DNA of 64,000 nucleotides from Mycolicibacterium mucogenicum DSM 44124 (GCF_005670685.2 NZ_CP062008.1:4588001-4652000), one strand, 5' to 3'. Positions 17,735 to 26,934 are shown, counted from the first letter of the stretch. Made by a program: numbers and translations. Notes: a model not told the origin generated them from the sequence alone.

Positions 17735-18969
17735 CCGCACCGACGACCCCACCGGGCGCGCACCTGCCCGACCACCCGGAATTCCTCTGGCGCACACCGG
17801 AACCCAAGAAGTCGTACGACGTCGTCATCGTCGGCGGCGGCGGGCACGGCCTGGCGACCGCGCACTACCTGGCCAAGAACCACGGCATCACGAATGTCGC
17901 GGTGCTGGAACGCGGTTGGCTGGCCGGCGGCAACATGGCCCGCAACACCACGCTGATCCGCTCCAACTACCTGTGGGACGAGAGCGCCCGGATCTACGAG
18001 CACGCCCTCAAACTGTGGGAGGGGCTGGAAGAGGACCTGGACTACCCGATCCTGTTCAGCCAGCGCGGTGTGCTCAACCTGGCGCACAGCCTGCAGGACG
18101 TCCGCGACAGTGTGCGGCGCGTCGAGGCCAACAAGCTCAACGGTATCGACGCCGAGTGGGTGGAACCCAAAGAGGTCAAGGACCTCTGCCCGATCGTCAA
18201 CATTTCCAGTGACATTCGCTATCCGGTGCTTGGAGCCACCTATCAGCCCCGGGCCGGCATCGCCAAGCACGACTACGTCGCCTGGGGCTTCGCGCGCCGG
18301 GCCGACGAGGCCGGCATCGACATCATCCAGAACTGCGAGGTCACCGGATTCGTCACCGACGGCGACCGCGTCACCGGGGTGCGCACCACGCGCGGCGACA
18401 TCGGGGCCGGGCAGGTGGCGCTGTGCGCGGCCGGGCACACGTCGACGCTGACCGACATGCTCGGCATCCGCACGCCGCTGCAGAGCCACCCGCTGCAGGC
18501 GCTGGTGTCCGAACTGCTCGAGCCGGTACATCCCACCATCGTTATGTCGAACGCCGTGCACGTGTACGTATCTCAGGCCCACAAGGGCGAACTCGTGATG
18601 GGCGCCGGCGTCGACTCGTACAACGGCTACGGCCAGCGCGGCGCGTTCCACATCATCGAACGCCAGATGGCCGCCGCGGTGGAGCTGTTCCCGGTCTTCG
18701 CCCGCGCGCACCTGCTACGTACCTGGGCGGGCATCGTCGACGTCTGCCCCGACGCGTCACCGATCGTCGGCCGCGTCGGCTACGACAACCTGTACCTCAA
18801 CGCGGGTTGGGGCACAGGCGGTTTCAAGGTGACGCCCGGCATCGGCTGGTGCCTCGCCGACACCATCGCCACCGGCTGCGAACACGAGTACGTCGCCCCC
18901 TTCAGCCTCGACCGGTTCGTCACCGGAGCCCTCGTCGACGAACACGGCGCCGCCGGCGTGGCGCACTAG
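17731..18969 (+). CDS. soxB: Sarcosine oxidase beta subunit (heterotetrameric)
   Basis: A 412-residue FAD/FMN subunit that oxidises sarcosine to an imine. The Rossmann motif is [20 protein letters not shown] (about residues 30-49). His180 in [13 protein letters not shown] matches the position of the histidine that binds FMN covalently in the Corynebacterium/Arthrobacter enzymes. The C-terminal [14 protein letters not shown] closes the FAD site. Its GTG start overlaps the glyA stop (GTGA), giving translational coupling. The full alpha-beta-gamma-delta set follows, which distinguishes it from monomeric sarcosine oxidase. Confidence 0.93.
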   Translation: MTAPTTPPGAHLPDHPEFLWRTPEPKKSYDVVIVGGGGHGLATAHYLAKNHGITNVAVLERGWLAGGNMARNTTLIRSNYLWDESARIYEHALKLWEGLEEDLDYPILFSQRGVLNLAHSLQDVRDSVRRVEANKLNGIDAEWVEPKEVKDLCPIVNISSDIRYPVLGATYQPRAGIAKHDYVAWGFARRADEAGIDIIQNCEVTGFVTDGDRVTGVRTTRGDIGAGQVALCAAGHTSTLTDMLGIRTPLQSHPLQALVSELLEPVHPTIVMSNAVHVYVSQAHKGELVMGAGVDSYNGYGQRGAFHIIERQMAAAVELFPVFARAHLLRTWAGIVDVCPDASPIVGRVGYDNLYLNAGWGTGGFKVTPGIGWCLADTIATGCEHEYVAPFSLDRFVTGALVDEHGAAGVAH

Positions 18970-18984
18970 AACCCAGGAGCCCCA

Positions 18985-19260
18985 ATGCAACTCATCGACT
19001 GCCCGTGGTGCGGGCCACGTGAGGAAACCGAGTTCCACTACGGCGGCCAGGCGCACGTCGCGTACCCCGAGGACCCGCACGCACTGACCGACGAACAGTG
19101 GGCGCACTACGTGTTCTTCCGCGCCAACCCCAAGGGACTGTTCGCCGAACGCTGGACCCACAGTGCCGGCTGCCGCCGCTGGTTCAACGCCATCCGCGAC
19201 ACCGCCACCTACCGATTCGACCGCGTCTACCGACTCGACGAGCAGAGGCCGACAATCTGA
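18985..19260 (+). CDS. soxD: Sarcosine oxidase delta subunit
   Basis: A 91-residue zinc-binding subunit. The N-terminal IDCPWCGPREETEFHYGG supplies CxxC and His, and HSAGCRRWFNAIRDT the last Cys; both are family signatures. AGGAG precedes the ATG. Its stop overlaps the soxA start (TGATG). It helps hold the alpha-beta interface of the heterotetramer. Confidence 0.93.
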   Translation: MQLIDCPWCGPREETEFHYGGQAHVAYPEDPHALTDEQWAHYVFFRANPKGLFAERWTHSAGCRRWFNAIRDTATYRFDRVYRLDEQRPTI

Positions 19261-22109
19261 TGAGCACCGCACTGCGCACCGAAACCGGTGGCCGTATCGA
19301 CCGGGATACGGTGCACACCTTCACTTTCAACGGCCAGGAGTACACCGGCCACGCCGGCGACACGCTGGCGTCGGCGCTGCTGGCCAACGGCGTACATCAC
19401 GTCACCTCCAGCATCAAGATGGGCCGGCCCCGCGGTTTCACCTCGGCGTGGGCCGAGGACACCGGCGGCCTCGTCCAGATCGAGTACCCCTTCCCCGAGC
19501 CCATGCTGCTGGCCACCACCGTCGAGCTGTACGACGGTCTCGTCGCACGCGGCCTCCCGGGACAGGGCCGGCTCGCGGACGTCGCCGACCCCGCGCGCTA
19601 CGACTCGACCCACGTGCACGCCGACGTCCTGGTGGCCGGGGCCGGCCCGGCCGGACTCGCGGCCGCGCTGACGGCCGCCCGCGCCGGTGCCCGCGTCGTG
19701 CTGATCGACGAACAGAGCGAGGCCGGCGGCGCCCTGTTGGGCAGCACCGACACCATCTCCGGCCGTCCGGCACTGCAGTGGGTTGCCGACGCGGTCGCCG
19801 AACTCGCCACCTACCCCGACGTGCTGCACCTGCAGCGCACCACGGCATTCGGCCACTACGACGACGGCTTCGTCCTTGCGCTGCAACGGCGTACCGATCA
19901 CCTCGGGGCCGCTGCTCCGGCAGCGGTGAGCCGGCAGCGGGTCTGGCGGATCCGGGCCCGGCACGTCATCGTCGCCGCCGGCGCACACGAGCGGCCGGTG
20001 GTGTTCACCGACAACGATCGGCCCGGCATCATGCTGGCGGCCGGCGCCCGCACCTTCCTGCACCGCTACGGCGTCAAGGTCGGCGAGCGGGCCGTCGTGT
20101 TCACCACCAACGACAGCGCCTACCAGGCCGCGCTGGACCTGCACGACGCCGGCGTGTCGATCAGCGCGATCGTCGATGCCCGGGACGGGGTCGCCACAGA
20201 TCTGCGCGCCGCCTGTGATTCCCGTGGCATCGAACTGCGCACCGGATCGGTCGTCAGTGGCAGCCGCGGTGAGAACCGGGTCAGCGCCGCCATCGTCACC
20301 GGAGCGGACGGCACGTCCGACGAACTGGCATGCGACGTGCTGCTGATCAGCGGCGGCTGGAACCCCGCGGTCCACCTGTTCAGTCAGGTGCGCGGGCAGT
20401 TGCGCTACGACGCCGCCCTCGGCGCGTTCGTTCCGGGTGTCGAGCTCGACGAAGTGAGTGTCGCCGGCTCGGCCGCAGGCACGTTCAACCTGCCCGGTTG
20501 CCTGCGCGACGGTCGCGCCGCCGCCACTCGCGCCCTCGCCGGTCTCGGTTTCACCCCCGCGACCGAACCGCTTGCCGGAGAGTCGGATTCGATCCGGGCC
20601 ACGGGCGCACCCGCCGTGCTGTGGCGGGTTCCCGATGCCGACGGTGCGACGCAGTTCGTCGATGTCCAGCGGGACGCGACGGTGGCGGACCTCGTTCGCG
20701 CGGTTGGCGCGGGCATGCGCTCGATGGAACACATCAAGCGCTACACCACCATCGGCACCGCGCACGATCAGGGCAAGACGTCCGGCGTCGTCGCCTCGGG
20801 CATCACCGCCGAACTGCTCGGTGTCCCCGTGGCGGATCTCGGCGTCACCACGTTCCGGCCGCCGTACACGCCGGTCGCGTTCGCTGCCCTGGCCGGCCGC
20901 AGCCGTGGCCGGATGTTCGACCCGGAACGCGTTACCGCAGTGCATGATTGGCACGTCGCCCGCGGCGCGGTGTTCGAGGACGTCGGCCAGTGGAAGCGTC
21001 CGCGCTACTACCCGCTGCCCGGCGAAGACATGGAGACCGCGGTGTTGCGCGAATGCGCAGCTGCCCGAACGGGTGTCGGCATCCTCGACGGCTCGACGCT
21101 GGGCAAGATCGACGTCCAGGGGCCCGATGCCGGCGCCTTCCTCGACCTGCTCTACACGAACCTGATGAGCACGCTCAAGGTCGGCATGCTGCGGTACGGC
21201 GTGATGTGCGGCGTCGACGGCATGGTGATCGACGACGGCACCGTGATGCGGCTGGCCGACGATCGCTTCCAGGTCTTCACGACCACGGGCGGCGCCGCCC
21301 GCATCCTGGACTGGATGGAGGAATGGCTGCAGACGGAGTGGCCGCACCTGCGTGTGCGCCTCACCTCCGTCACCGAGCAGTGGCACACCTTCCCGGTGGT
21401 CGGCCCGCGCTCGCGGGACGTCATCGGCGCGGTGTTCCCGGGCGTCGACGTCAGCAATGAGGCTTTCCCGTTCATGGCCTGGCGCGACACCCAGCTCGAC
21501 GGCGTGCACGTCCGGATCGGCCGGGTCAGCTTCTCGGGCGAGCTGGCGTACGAGGTCAACGTCATGGGCTGGTACGCAACGGCGGTGTGGGAGAGGCTGA
21601 TCGAGGCCGGCGAACCCTTCGGCATCACGCCGTACGGCACCGAGACCATGCACGTGCTGCGCGCCGAGAAGGGCTACCCGATCATCGGGCAGGACACCGA
21701 CGGCACCGTCACGCCACAGGACCTCGGGATGAACTGGGTGGTCTCGAAGAAGAAGCCCGACTTCGTCGGCAAGCGCTCGTTCACGCGCGCCGAGAACCTC
21801 AATCCGCTGCGCAAGCAGTTCGTCGGACTCCTGCCGGTCGATGCGCGGACCGTGCTGCCCGAAGGCGCCCAGATCATCGAGACCCCGGCCGACGGCACGT
21901 TGCCGCCACCACCGGTTCCCATGCTCGGCCATGTCACGTCGAGCTACCGCAGCGCCGAGCTGGGGCGCCCGTTCGCCCTGGCGTTGGTCAAGGGCGGACA
22001 CGCCCGTATCGGAGACACCCTCACCGTTCCGGTGGACGGTGCCCTGGTGGCCGTCGAGGTCACCGGTTCCGTCCTCGTCGATCCCGAAGGAGCACGCCGC
22101 GATGGCTGA
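19260..22109 (+). CDS. soxA: Sarcosine oxidase alpha subunit
   Basis: A 949-residue subunit. An N-terminal ferredoxin-like segment (about 15-90, FNGQEYTGHAGDTLASALLA) is followed by an NAD-binding Rossmann region (DVLVAGAGPAGLAAALTAAR, about 122-141) and, from about residue 570, a glycine-cleavage T-protein-like domain that binds THF and makes 5,10-methylene-THF (GILDGSTLGKIDVQGPDAGA). The ATG at 19,260 shares a base with the soxD stop. It overlaps soxG by eight bases. The methylene-THF product is the co-substrate GlyA needs, so the operon order reflects pathway coupling. A long antisense reading frame here is a GC artefact. Confidence 0.93.
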   Translation: MSTALRTETGGRIDRDTVHTFTFNGQEYTGHAGDTLASALLANGVHHVTSSIKMGRPRGFTSAWAEDTGGLVQIEYPFPEPMLLATTVELYDGLVARGLPGQGRLADVADPARYDSTHVHADVLVAGAGPAGLAAALTAARAGARVVLIDEQSEAGGALLGSTDTISGRPALQWVADAVAELATYPDVLHLQRTTAFGHYDDGFVLALQRRTDHLGAAAPAAVSRQRVWRIRARHVIVAAGAHERPVVFTDNDRPGIMLAAGARTFLHRYGVKVGERAVVFTTNDSAYQAALDLHDAGVSISAIVDARDGVATDLRAACDSRGIELRTGSVVSGSRGENRVSAAIVTGADGTSDELACDVLLISGGWNPAVHLFSQVRGQLRYDAALGAFVPGVELDEVSVAGSAAGTFNLPGCLRDGRAAATRALAGLGFTPATEPLAGESDSIRATGAPAVLWRVPDADGATQFVDVQRDATVADLVRAVGAGMRSMEHIKRYTTIGTAHDQGKTSGVVASGITAELLGVPVADLGVTTFRPPYTPVAFAALAGRSRGRMFDPERVTAVHDWHVARGAVFEDVGQWKRPRYYPLPGEDMETAVLRECAAARTGVGILDGSTLGKIDVQGPDAGAFLDLLYTNLMSTLKVGMLRYGVMCGVDGMVIDDGTVMRLADDRFQVFTTTGGAARILDWMEEWLQTEWPHLRVRLTSVTEQWHTFPVVGPRSRDVIGAVFPGVDVSNEAFPFMAWRDTQLDGVHVRIGRVSFSGELAYEVNVMGWYATAVWERLIEAGEPFGITPYGTETMHVLRAEKGYPIIGQDTDGTVTPQDLGMNWVVSKKKPDFVGKRSFTRAENLNPLRKQFVGLLPVDARTVLPEGAQIIETPADGTLPPPPVPMLGHVTSSYRSAELGRPFALALVKGGHARIGDTLTVPVDGALVAVEVTGSVLVDPEGARRDG

Positions 22110-22686
22110 AACCCTCACTCGCCGTAGCCCGTTGCAGGGTTGGGCCGCCCAGTTCGCGGCGACCGCACCGGCAGCGCTCCTCACCGAGGAGCCGTTCACC
22201 ACGATGGTCGATCTGTGGGTCGACCCGGCCGGAGCCGGCGGCGCCGAAGCTGCCGGTGTCCTCGGTCTCGCCGCGTTGCCGACCACACCGGGTGCCTGTG
22301 TCACCGGTCCCGATTCGACGGTGATCTGGTTCGGACCCGAGGAGTGGCTGGTGACCTCGACGCAGCGCGGCGGTGAGGCACTCGAGGCCGAGCTGCACGA
22401 CGCGGTCGCCGCGGCCGGCGGTGCTGCCGTCGACGTGTCGGCACAGCGCACCATGGTGCGGCTGCGTGGGGCGCACGCCCGCGACGTGCTGGCCAAGGGC
22501 TGCTCGCTGGACCTGCACCCGCGGGTGTTCGGCCCGGGCGCTGCGGCTCAGACGATGCTGGCGTTGGCCGCCGTCGTGCTGATTCCGTTGGACGACAGGG
22601 GAACCGACTACCGGATCATCGTCCGCTCGTCGTTCGCCGGCTACCTCGCCGACTGGTTGATCGATGCGGTGGAGGAATTCGAGTAA
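22102..22686 (+). CDS. soxG: Sarcosine oxidase gamma subunit
   Basis: A 194-residue subunit related to part of the T-protein fold. It begins inside the end of soxA (eight-base overlap) with AAGGAG upstream of the ATG at 22,102. Conserved features include VTGPDSTVIWFGPEEWLV and the C-terminal RSSFAGYLADWLIDAVEEF. It completes the SoxBDAG complex. A perfect 44-bp palindrome begins eight bases after its stop and probably terminates the operon. Confidence 0.92.
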   Translation: MAETLTRRSPLQGWAAQFAATAPAALLTEEPFTTMVDLWVDPAGAGGAEAAGVLGLAALPTTPGACVTGPDSTVIWFGPEEWLVTSTQRGGEALEAELHDAVAAAGGAAVDVSAQRTMVRLRGAHARDVLAKGCSLDLHPRVFGPGAAAQTMLALAAVVLIPLDDRGTDYRIIVRSSFAGYLADWLIDAVEEFE

Positions 22687-22693
22687 GGCAGAG

Positions 22694-22737
22694 CGCCGAA
22701 AGTGGGCTTGTGATCGATCACAAGCCCACTTTCGGCG
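22694..22737 (+). terminator. Perfect 44-bp palindrome after soxG (terminator-like)
   Basis: Two 22-base arms meet at GATC|GATC with no loop and no mismatch. The arm contains CGAAAGTGGGCTTGTG. It starts eight bases past the soxG stop. There is no T-run, as is common for mycobacterial terminators. It is related in sequence to the palindrome at 22,937-22,993. Confidence 0.7.
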
Positions 22738-22794
22738 TATTCAGCGGCAGCAGTGCAAAGGATGCGCATTGATCCTGCGCTGCGGGCGACAAAT

Positions 22795-22930
22795 GTCGAG
22801 TAACTACAGCCCTGGCCGCAGAGTCAACCAGGACCGCCCATTCACCCTGCAACCACGGCACACAAGGCCGAGTAACGAGCACCGCTGCCGCAGAGTCAAT
22901 TCCGGTGTCCCTGACCCTGTAACCACGGCG
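22795..22930. repeat. Degenerate tandem repeat (two units of about 70 bp)
   Basis: Two units share GAGTAAC, GCCGCAGAGTCAA and ACCCTGYAACCACGGC in the same order. Offsets are 72 bases for the first two blocks and 70 for the last, so a 2-base indel separates the copies. Units start at about 22,795 and 22,867. The stretch 22,687-23,004 between the soxG and hydrolase stops has no credible gene; besides this repeat it holds the two palindromes. Confidence 0.65.
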
Positions 22931-22936
22931 CCGCAT

Positions 22937-22993
22937 CGAAAGTTGGCTTGTGTTCGAAGATCTTGCGATTCTTCGAACACAAGCCAACTTTCG
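22937..22993 (-). terminator. Long hairpin downstream of the MBL-fold hydrolase gene
   Basis: Perfect 24-base arms (22,937-22,960 and 22,970-22,993) enclose a 9-base loop. The hydrolase stop is at 23,005, so the hairpin ends 12 bases from it. The core CGAAAGTTGGCTTGTG differs from the soxG palindrome by one base, and the opposite arm carries the compensating change. Confidence 0.7.
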
Positions 22994-23004
22994 GCGCCAA
23001 ACAG

Positions 23005-23637
23005 TCAGTGGCCGCGGGCGATCCACTCCGCCAGATGCGGGGCCTCGGCACCCACCGTGGTGTGGTCGCCGTGGCCGGTGTGCACCCGGGTTTCCTCCGG
23101 CAGTGTCAGGATCGAATCCCGGATGGAGTCGATGATCGTCGGGAAGTCACTGTAGGACCGCCCGGTGGCACCGGGCCCGCCGTTGAACAGCGTGTCCCCG
23201 GAGAACAGCGCACCGGCCTCCGGCAGGTACAGGCACACCGAGCCAGGCGAGTGCCCGGGCGTGTGAATGACCTCGATCTCGGTACCCGCGACACCGATCC
23301 GCTGGCCGGCGTCCAGATTCCAGTACTTCTCATCGGGATGGCTTGCCTGCCAGAGCATGTCGTCGCCGGGGTGCAGCAGGATCGGCGCGTGCAGCTCGTA
23401 CGCCAGCTCCGGGGCGACGGTCACGTGGTCGTTGTGCCCGTGGGTGACGACGACCGCCACCACGTTGCGGCCGGCGACGGCGTCGACGATCTGGGGCGCG
23501 GTGTGGGCGGCGTCGACGATGACGACCTCGGAGTCATCGCCGATCACCCATACGTTGTTGTCGACGTCCCACGTCCCGCCGTCGAGGCTGAAGGTCCCGG
23601 AGGTGACGACACGGTCGATGCGGAGCTGCCCGCTCAC
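23005..23637 (-). CDS. MBL-fold metallohydrolase paired with mycothiol formaldehyde dehydrogenase (Rv2260-like)
   Basis: A 210-residue metallo-beta-lactamase-fold hydrolase with the metal motif THGHNDH, then HTPGHSPGS and FSGDTLF. The GTG at 23,637 overlaps the upstream dehydrogenase stop (GTGA). The pair matches Rv2259 (mscR)-Rv2260 of M. tuberculosis in kind and order. By analogy with the glutathione pathway, it would hydrolyse the S-formylmycothiol made by MscR to formate and mycothiol; that reaction is inferred, not proven for this family. A hairpin follows its stop. Confidence 0.85.
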   Translation of the reverse strand: MSGQLRIDRVVTSGTFSLDGGTWDVDNNVWVIGDDSEVVIVDAAHTAPQIVDAVAGRNVVAVVVTHGHNDHVTVAPELAYELHAPILLHPGDDMLWQASHPDEKYWNLDAGQRIGVAGTEIEVIHTPGHSPGSVCLYLPEAGALFSGDTLFNGGPGATGRSYSDFPTIIDSIRDSILTLPEETRVHTGHGDHTTVGAEAPHLAEWIARGH

Positions 23638-24719
23638 AGCACCACCACCGAACGCAGCACGTTGCCGGCGTGCATGGTGTGGAAGGCATCCTCGACCTCG
23701 TCGAGCTTGATCCGCTCGGAGACGAAGCGCTCCAACGGGATTCGGCCCTGCTGGTAGAGATCGACCAGCATCGGGAAATCGCGCTCGGGCAGGCAGTCGC
23801 CGTACCACGACGACTTCAGTGCTCCGCCGCGGGAGAAGAAGTCGACCAGTGGCATCTCCAGCGTCATGTCGGGGGTGGGCACGCCGACGAGGACAACGGT
23901 GCCGGCGAGGTCACGGGCGTAGAACGCCTGCTTCCAGGTTTCCGGGCGACCGACAGCGTCGATCACGACGTCGGCGCCGAACCCACCGGTGAGCTCCTGC
24001 ACCGCCTCGACGGTGTCCACTTCCGCGGCGTTGATGGTGTGGGTGGCGCCGAGTTCCTTGGCCCACTCCAGCTTTCGCGGGTCGCGGTCGACCGCGATGA
24101 TCTTGCCCGCGCCGGCGAGCCGGGAGCCCATGATGGCGGCGTCGCCGACGCCGCCGCAGCCGATCACGGCCACCGAGTCGCCGCGGGAGACGTTGCCGGT
24201 GTTGACGGCCGCGCCGAGCCCGGCCATCACGCCGCAGCCCAGCAGGCCGACCACCGCCGGGTCGGCATTGGCGTCGACCTTGGTGCACTGCCCCGCGTGG
24301 ACCAGCGTCTTGTCGGCGAACGCCCCGATGCCCAGCGCCGGGGTCAGCTCGGTGCCATCCTCGAGCGTCATCTTCTGGGTGGCATTGAACGTGTCGAAGC
24401 AGTACTGCGGACGGCCGCGCTTGCACGCCCGGCACTGGCCGCACACCGCACGCCAGTTGAGGATCACGAAGTCGCCGACCGCCACCGATTCGACACCCGG
24501 GCCGACCTCTTCGACGATGCCGGCGGCCTCGTGGCCGAGCAGGAACGGATACTCGTCGTTGATGCCGCCCTCGCGGTAGGTCAGGTCCGTGTGGCAGACG
24601 CCGCACGCCTGGACGTTCACCACCACCTCGCCGGGGCCGGGGTCCGGGATCACGATGGTGGTGACCTCGACCGGGGCCCCCTTGGCGCGGGCGATGACAC
24701 CTCGAACTTGTTGCGGCAT
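23634..24719 (-). CDS. mscR: S-(hydroxymethyl)mycothiol dehydrogenase / NAD-dependent formaldehyde dehydrogenase
   Basis: A 361-residue class III-type zinc alcohol dehydrogenase. Catalytic zinc ligands fall in CGVCHTD (Cys42 region) and GHE (His63); the structural zinc comes from [15 protein letters not shown]. The NAD motif is [13 protein letters not shown]. It resembles Rv2259, the mycothiol-dependent formaldehyde dehydrogenase (MscR/AdhE2). It lies 46 bases after the dimethylglycine dehydrogenase-like gene and is coupled to the hydrolase gene. The logic is clear: the Rieske enzyme and the demethylase release formaldehyde, and this operon removes it. Confidence 0.9.
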   Translation of the reverse strand: MPQQVRGVIARAKGAPVEVTTIVIPDPGPGEVVVNVQACGVCHTDLTYREGGINDEYPFLLGHEAAGIVEEVGPGVESVAVGDFVILNWRAVCGQCRACKRGRPQYCFDTFNATQKMTLEDGTELTPALGIGAFADKTLVHAGQCTKVDANADPAVVGLLGCGVMAGLGAAVNTGNVSRGDSVAVIGCGGVGDAAIMGSRLAGAGKIIAVDRDPRKLEWAKELGATHTINAAEVDTVEAVQELTGGFGADVVIDAVGRPETWKQAFYARDLAGTVVLVGVPTPDMTLEMPLVDFFSRGGALKSSWYGDCLPERDFPMLVDLYQQGRIPLERFVSERIKLDEVEDAFHTMHAGNVLRSVVVL

Positions 24720-24765
24720 AGAGATACTCCTTGTTTGTCAGGGACGTTTCAGGGGATGGTTTTGA

Positions 24766-26814
24766 TCAGAGAACGAGGCAGAGCCGGAACGCGTCGTAGA
24801 TCGCGGCGTGGATGTTGCGACTGGCGACGGCGTCACCGATCCGGAACAGCTGGTAGCCGCCGTCGGCGTTGCGCATGACGGTCTGCGGCTGCAGGTTGAG
24901 CAGCGCCTGCTGGTCGACCTCGCCGAGGTTGGTGGAACTGGGAACCAGGCCGAAGTACAACTCGTCGGACGGCAGCGTGCCGTGTTCGACGACGACGTGG
25001 TCGACCATGCGCTGCCGCGTGGCGTGCGCGTATTCGTTGTACAGGTCCACTTCGAGCCGGCCGTCCTTGCGGCGCACCCCGGTCAGGCGCTCGTTGAGCG
25101 TGACGCGCACGTCGTGCTCGGCGAACACCTTGAAGTAGCCGGGGTAGTTCACGCCGCCGACGTCGGGCGCCAAAGTCCGCTCGGGGGTGACGAACTCGAG
25201 GTCGACGCCGGTCCGGGCCAGCACCTCGGCGGCATCCAATCCGGGGTGACCGCCGTTGTCGTCGTACAGCATGACCTCGCCGCGCGGATGTACCGCGCCG
25301 CACAACACGTCCCACCCGTCGGTGACGAGATTGGCTCCCTCGGTGAGGAATTCGGTGTTCGGCACGCCGCCGGTCGCGACCACGACGATGTCGGGGTTCT
25401 CGGCCAGCACCTCGTCGACGTCGACGTAGCGGTTGGTGCGGATGTCGACCCCGAGCAGTTTGCACTCGTCCAGCCGCCACTCGATGATGCTGATGAGATC
25501 GCGCCGGCGCGGTGACGACGACGCGATCCGCACCTGCCCCCCGGGCAGGTCGGAGGCCTCGAAGACCACGACGCGGTGACCGCGCTCGCCGAGCACCCGG
25601 GCGGCTTCCAACCCGGCCGGCCCGGCCCCGATGACCACCGCCGTCCGCGCGGGCCCGGACGCCTTGTCGACACGGTGCGGCAGCCGGTCCTCACGACCGG
25701 TGGACGGATTGTGCACGCACTTGGCGTCGCGGTTCTGGTAGATCTCGTCGAGGCAGTAGGTCGCGCCGACGCAGGGGCGAATCCGATCCTCCTCGCCCGC
25801 TTGGATTTTCGCGACGATGTGCGGGTCGGCGATGTGCGCACGTGTCATACCGACGAGGTCGAGCAGGCCGTCGCGGATCGCGTGCCGGGCGGTGGCGACA
25901 TCGTTGATGCGGGAGGCATGCATGACGGGGATGCCGAGTTCCTTCTTGACCTGCCCGGCGAACGACAGGTGCGGGGCGACCGGGGTCCCCATCGGCGGGA
26001 TGACGCGCGACAGCGCCTCGTCACTGGCCATGTAGCCCTTGATCACGCTGATGAAGTCGATGCCCTCGGGCACGAGGCGTTTGGCGATCTCGATGCCGTC
26101 CTCGTACTGCAGCCCGCCGGGCAGGTCCTCGTCGAGTGACATCCGGATGCCGACCGCGAAGTCCGGTCCGGCGGCCTCGCGCACCGCCCGGATCACCCTG
26201 AGCGGGAACCGAAGTCGGTCCTCCATGCTGCCCATGCCGTACTCGTCGTCGCGGTGGTTGGTCAGCGGCGACCAGAACGCGTCGAGCAGATGGGTGTAGG
26301 CCTCGAGTTCGATGCCGTCGAGGCCGGCCGCGCGGCACCGCTCGGTGGCGTCGGCGTAGGCCTTGACAATGCGGTCCATGTCCCACTCCTCGGCCACCTT
26401 GGGGAAGGACCGATGGGCGGGTTCGCGGATGGCGGACGGGTACACCACCGGCAGCCAGTCGCCGTCGTAGTTGCTGGTGCGCCGGCCCAGGTGGGTGATC
26501 TGGCACATGACCGCGGCGCCGTGTTCGTGGACGCCGTAGGCCAGCTCGCTGAGCCACGGCACGATCTCGTCCTTGTAGACGTGCAGATTGCCGAAGGCAG
26601 AAGGGCTGTCGGGCGCGACGACCGCGGAGCCGCCCATCATGGTCAGCGAGATGCCACCCTTGGCCTTCTCCTCGTGATACAGCCGATAGCGGCGCTTGGG
26701 CATGCCATCTTCGGTATAGGACGGCTCGTGCGATGTGCTCACCACGCGATTGCGCAGGGTCATGTTCTTCAGCCGGAAGGGCTGCAGGAGCGGATCGATG
26801 AGCTGATGCGCCAT
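24766..26814 (-). CDS. dgcA: Dimethylglycine demethylase-like flavoprotein (TMADH/DgcA family)
   Basis: A 682-residue protein: an FMN-binding old-yellow-enzyme barrel (about 1-370), a short Cys cluster, then an FAD/NAD-type domain with VVIGAGPAGLEAARVLGERG (about 393-412). It would remove one methyl from dimethylglycine to give sarcosine. The iron-sulfur region has C348, C354 and C366, but the second Cys of the trimethylamine dehydrogenase pattern is Ala351. The ATG at 26,814 was chosen by family N-terminus (PFRLKNMTLRNRVV); its ribosome site is weak, and GTG at 26,859 is possible. N-methylproline demethylase (StcD) is the main alternative; the sarcosine operon favours dimethylglycine. No DgcB partner is visible. 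Confidence 0.78.
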   Translation of the reverse strand: MAHQLIDPLLQPFRLKNMTLRNRVVSTSHEPSYTEDGMPKRRYRLYHEEKAKGGISLTMMGGSAVVAPDSPSAFGNLHVYKDEIVPWLSELAYGVHEHGAAVMCQITHLGRRTSNYDGDWLPVVYPSAIREPAHRSFPKVAEEWDMDRIVKAYADATERCRAAGLDGIELEAYTHLLDAFWSPLTNHRDDEYGMGSMEDRLRFPLRVIRAVREAAGPDFAVGIRMSLDEDLPGGLQYEDGIEIAKRLVPEGIDFISVIKGYMASDEALSRVIPPMGTPVAPHLSFAGQVKKELGIPVMHASRINDVATARHAIRDGLLDLVGMTRAHIADPHIVAKIQAGEEDRIRPCVGATYCLDEIYQNRDAKCVHNPSTGREDRLPHRVDKASGPARTAVVIGAGPAGLEAARVLGERGHRVVVFEASDLPGGQVRIASSSPRRRDLISIIEWRLDECKLLGVDIRTNRYVDVDEVLAENPDIVVVATGGVPNTEFLTEGANLVTDGWDVLCGAVHPRGEVMLYDDNGGHPGLDAAEVLARTGVDLEFVTPERTLAPDVGGVNYPGYFKVFAEHDVRVTLNERLTGVRRKDGRLEVDLYNEYAHATRQRMVDHVVVEHGTLPSDELYFGLVPSSTNLGEVDQQALLNLQPQTVMRNADGGYQLFRIGDAVASRNIHAAIYDAFRLCLVL

Positions 26815-26883
26815 GGGCGAGTCCGTTTCTTTCCGATGGTTCGGACGTGGTTCACACACCGTTTACGACCCCATAAGTACCGC

Positions 26884-26934
26884 TTGACCAGGTACAAATG
26901 CTGATCTACCGTATGTGGCGTAACTAATATATCA
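26884..26934 (+). promoter_or_regulatory. sdaA promoter with CTAATATATCA operator
   Basis: TTGACC (26,884-26,889) and TACCGT (26,907-26,912) are 17 bases apart. CTGATC fills the end of the spacer (26,901-26,906). CTAATATATCA (26,924-26,934), the reverse complement of TGATATATTAG, begins 11 bases after the -10 element. This matches the glyA promoter layout. The region also separates the divergent dgcA gene, so both may be controlled. Confidence 0.65.

Noticed and set aside
19227..22496. A 1089-codon open frame antisense to soxA-soxG
   Set aside because: It is the long shadow expected opposite a GC-rich gene. Its product is low-complexity with many Gly, Arg and His residues, matches no family, and would conflict with four well-supported sarcosine oxidase genes.
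22687..23004. Small protein-coding genes in the soxG-hydrolase gap
   Set aside because: Short frames here run through the palindromes and the tandem repeat and lack ribosome sites and family features. The inverted and tandem repeats explain the sequence better.
9215..26814. Stachydrine (proline betaine) or carnitine catabolism as the island's main purpose
   Set aside because: The Rieske and DgcA-like enzymes alone would allow it. The presence of choline dehydrogenase, betaine aldehyde dehydrogenase and full sarcosine oxidase, with GlyA and SdaA, fits choline/betaine better, and no proline or carnitine dehydrogenase genes are present.
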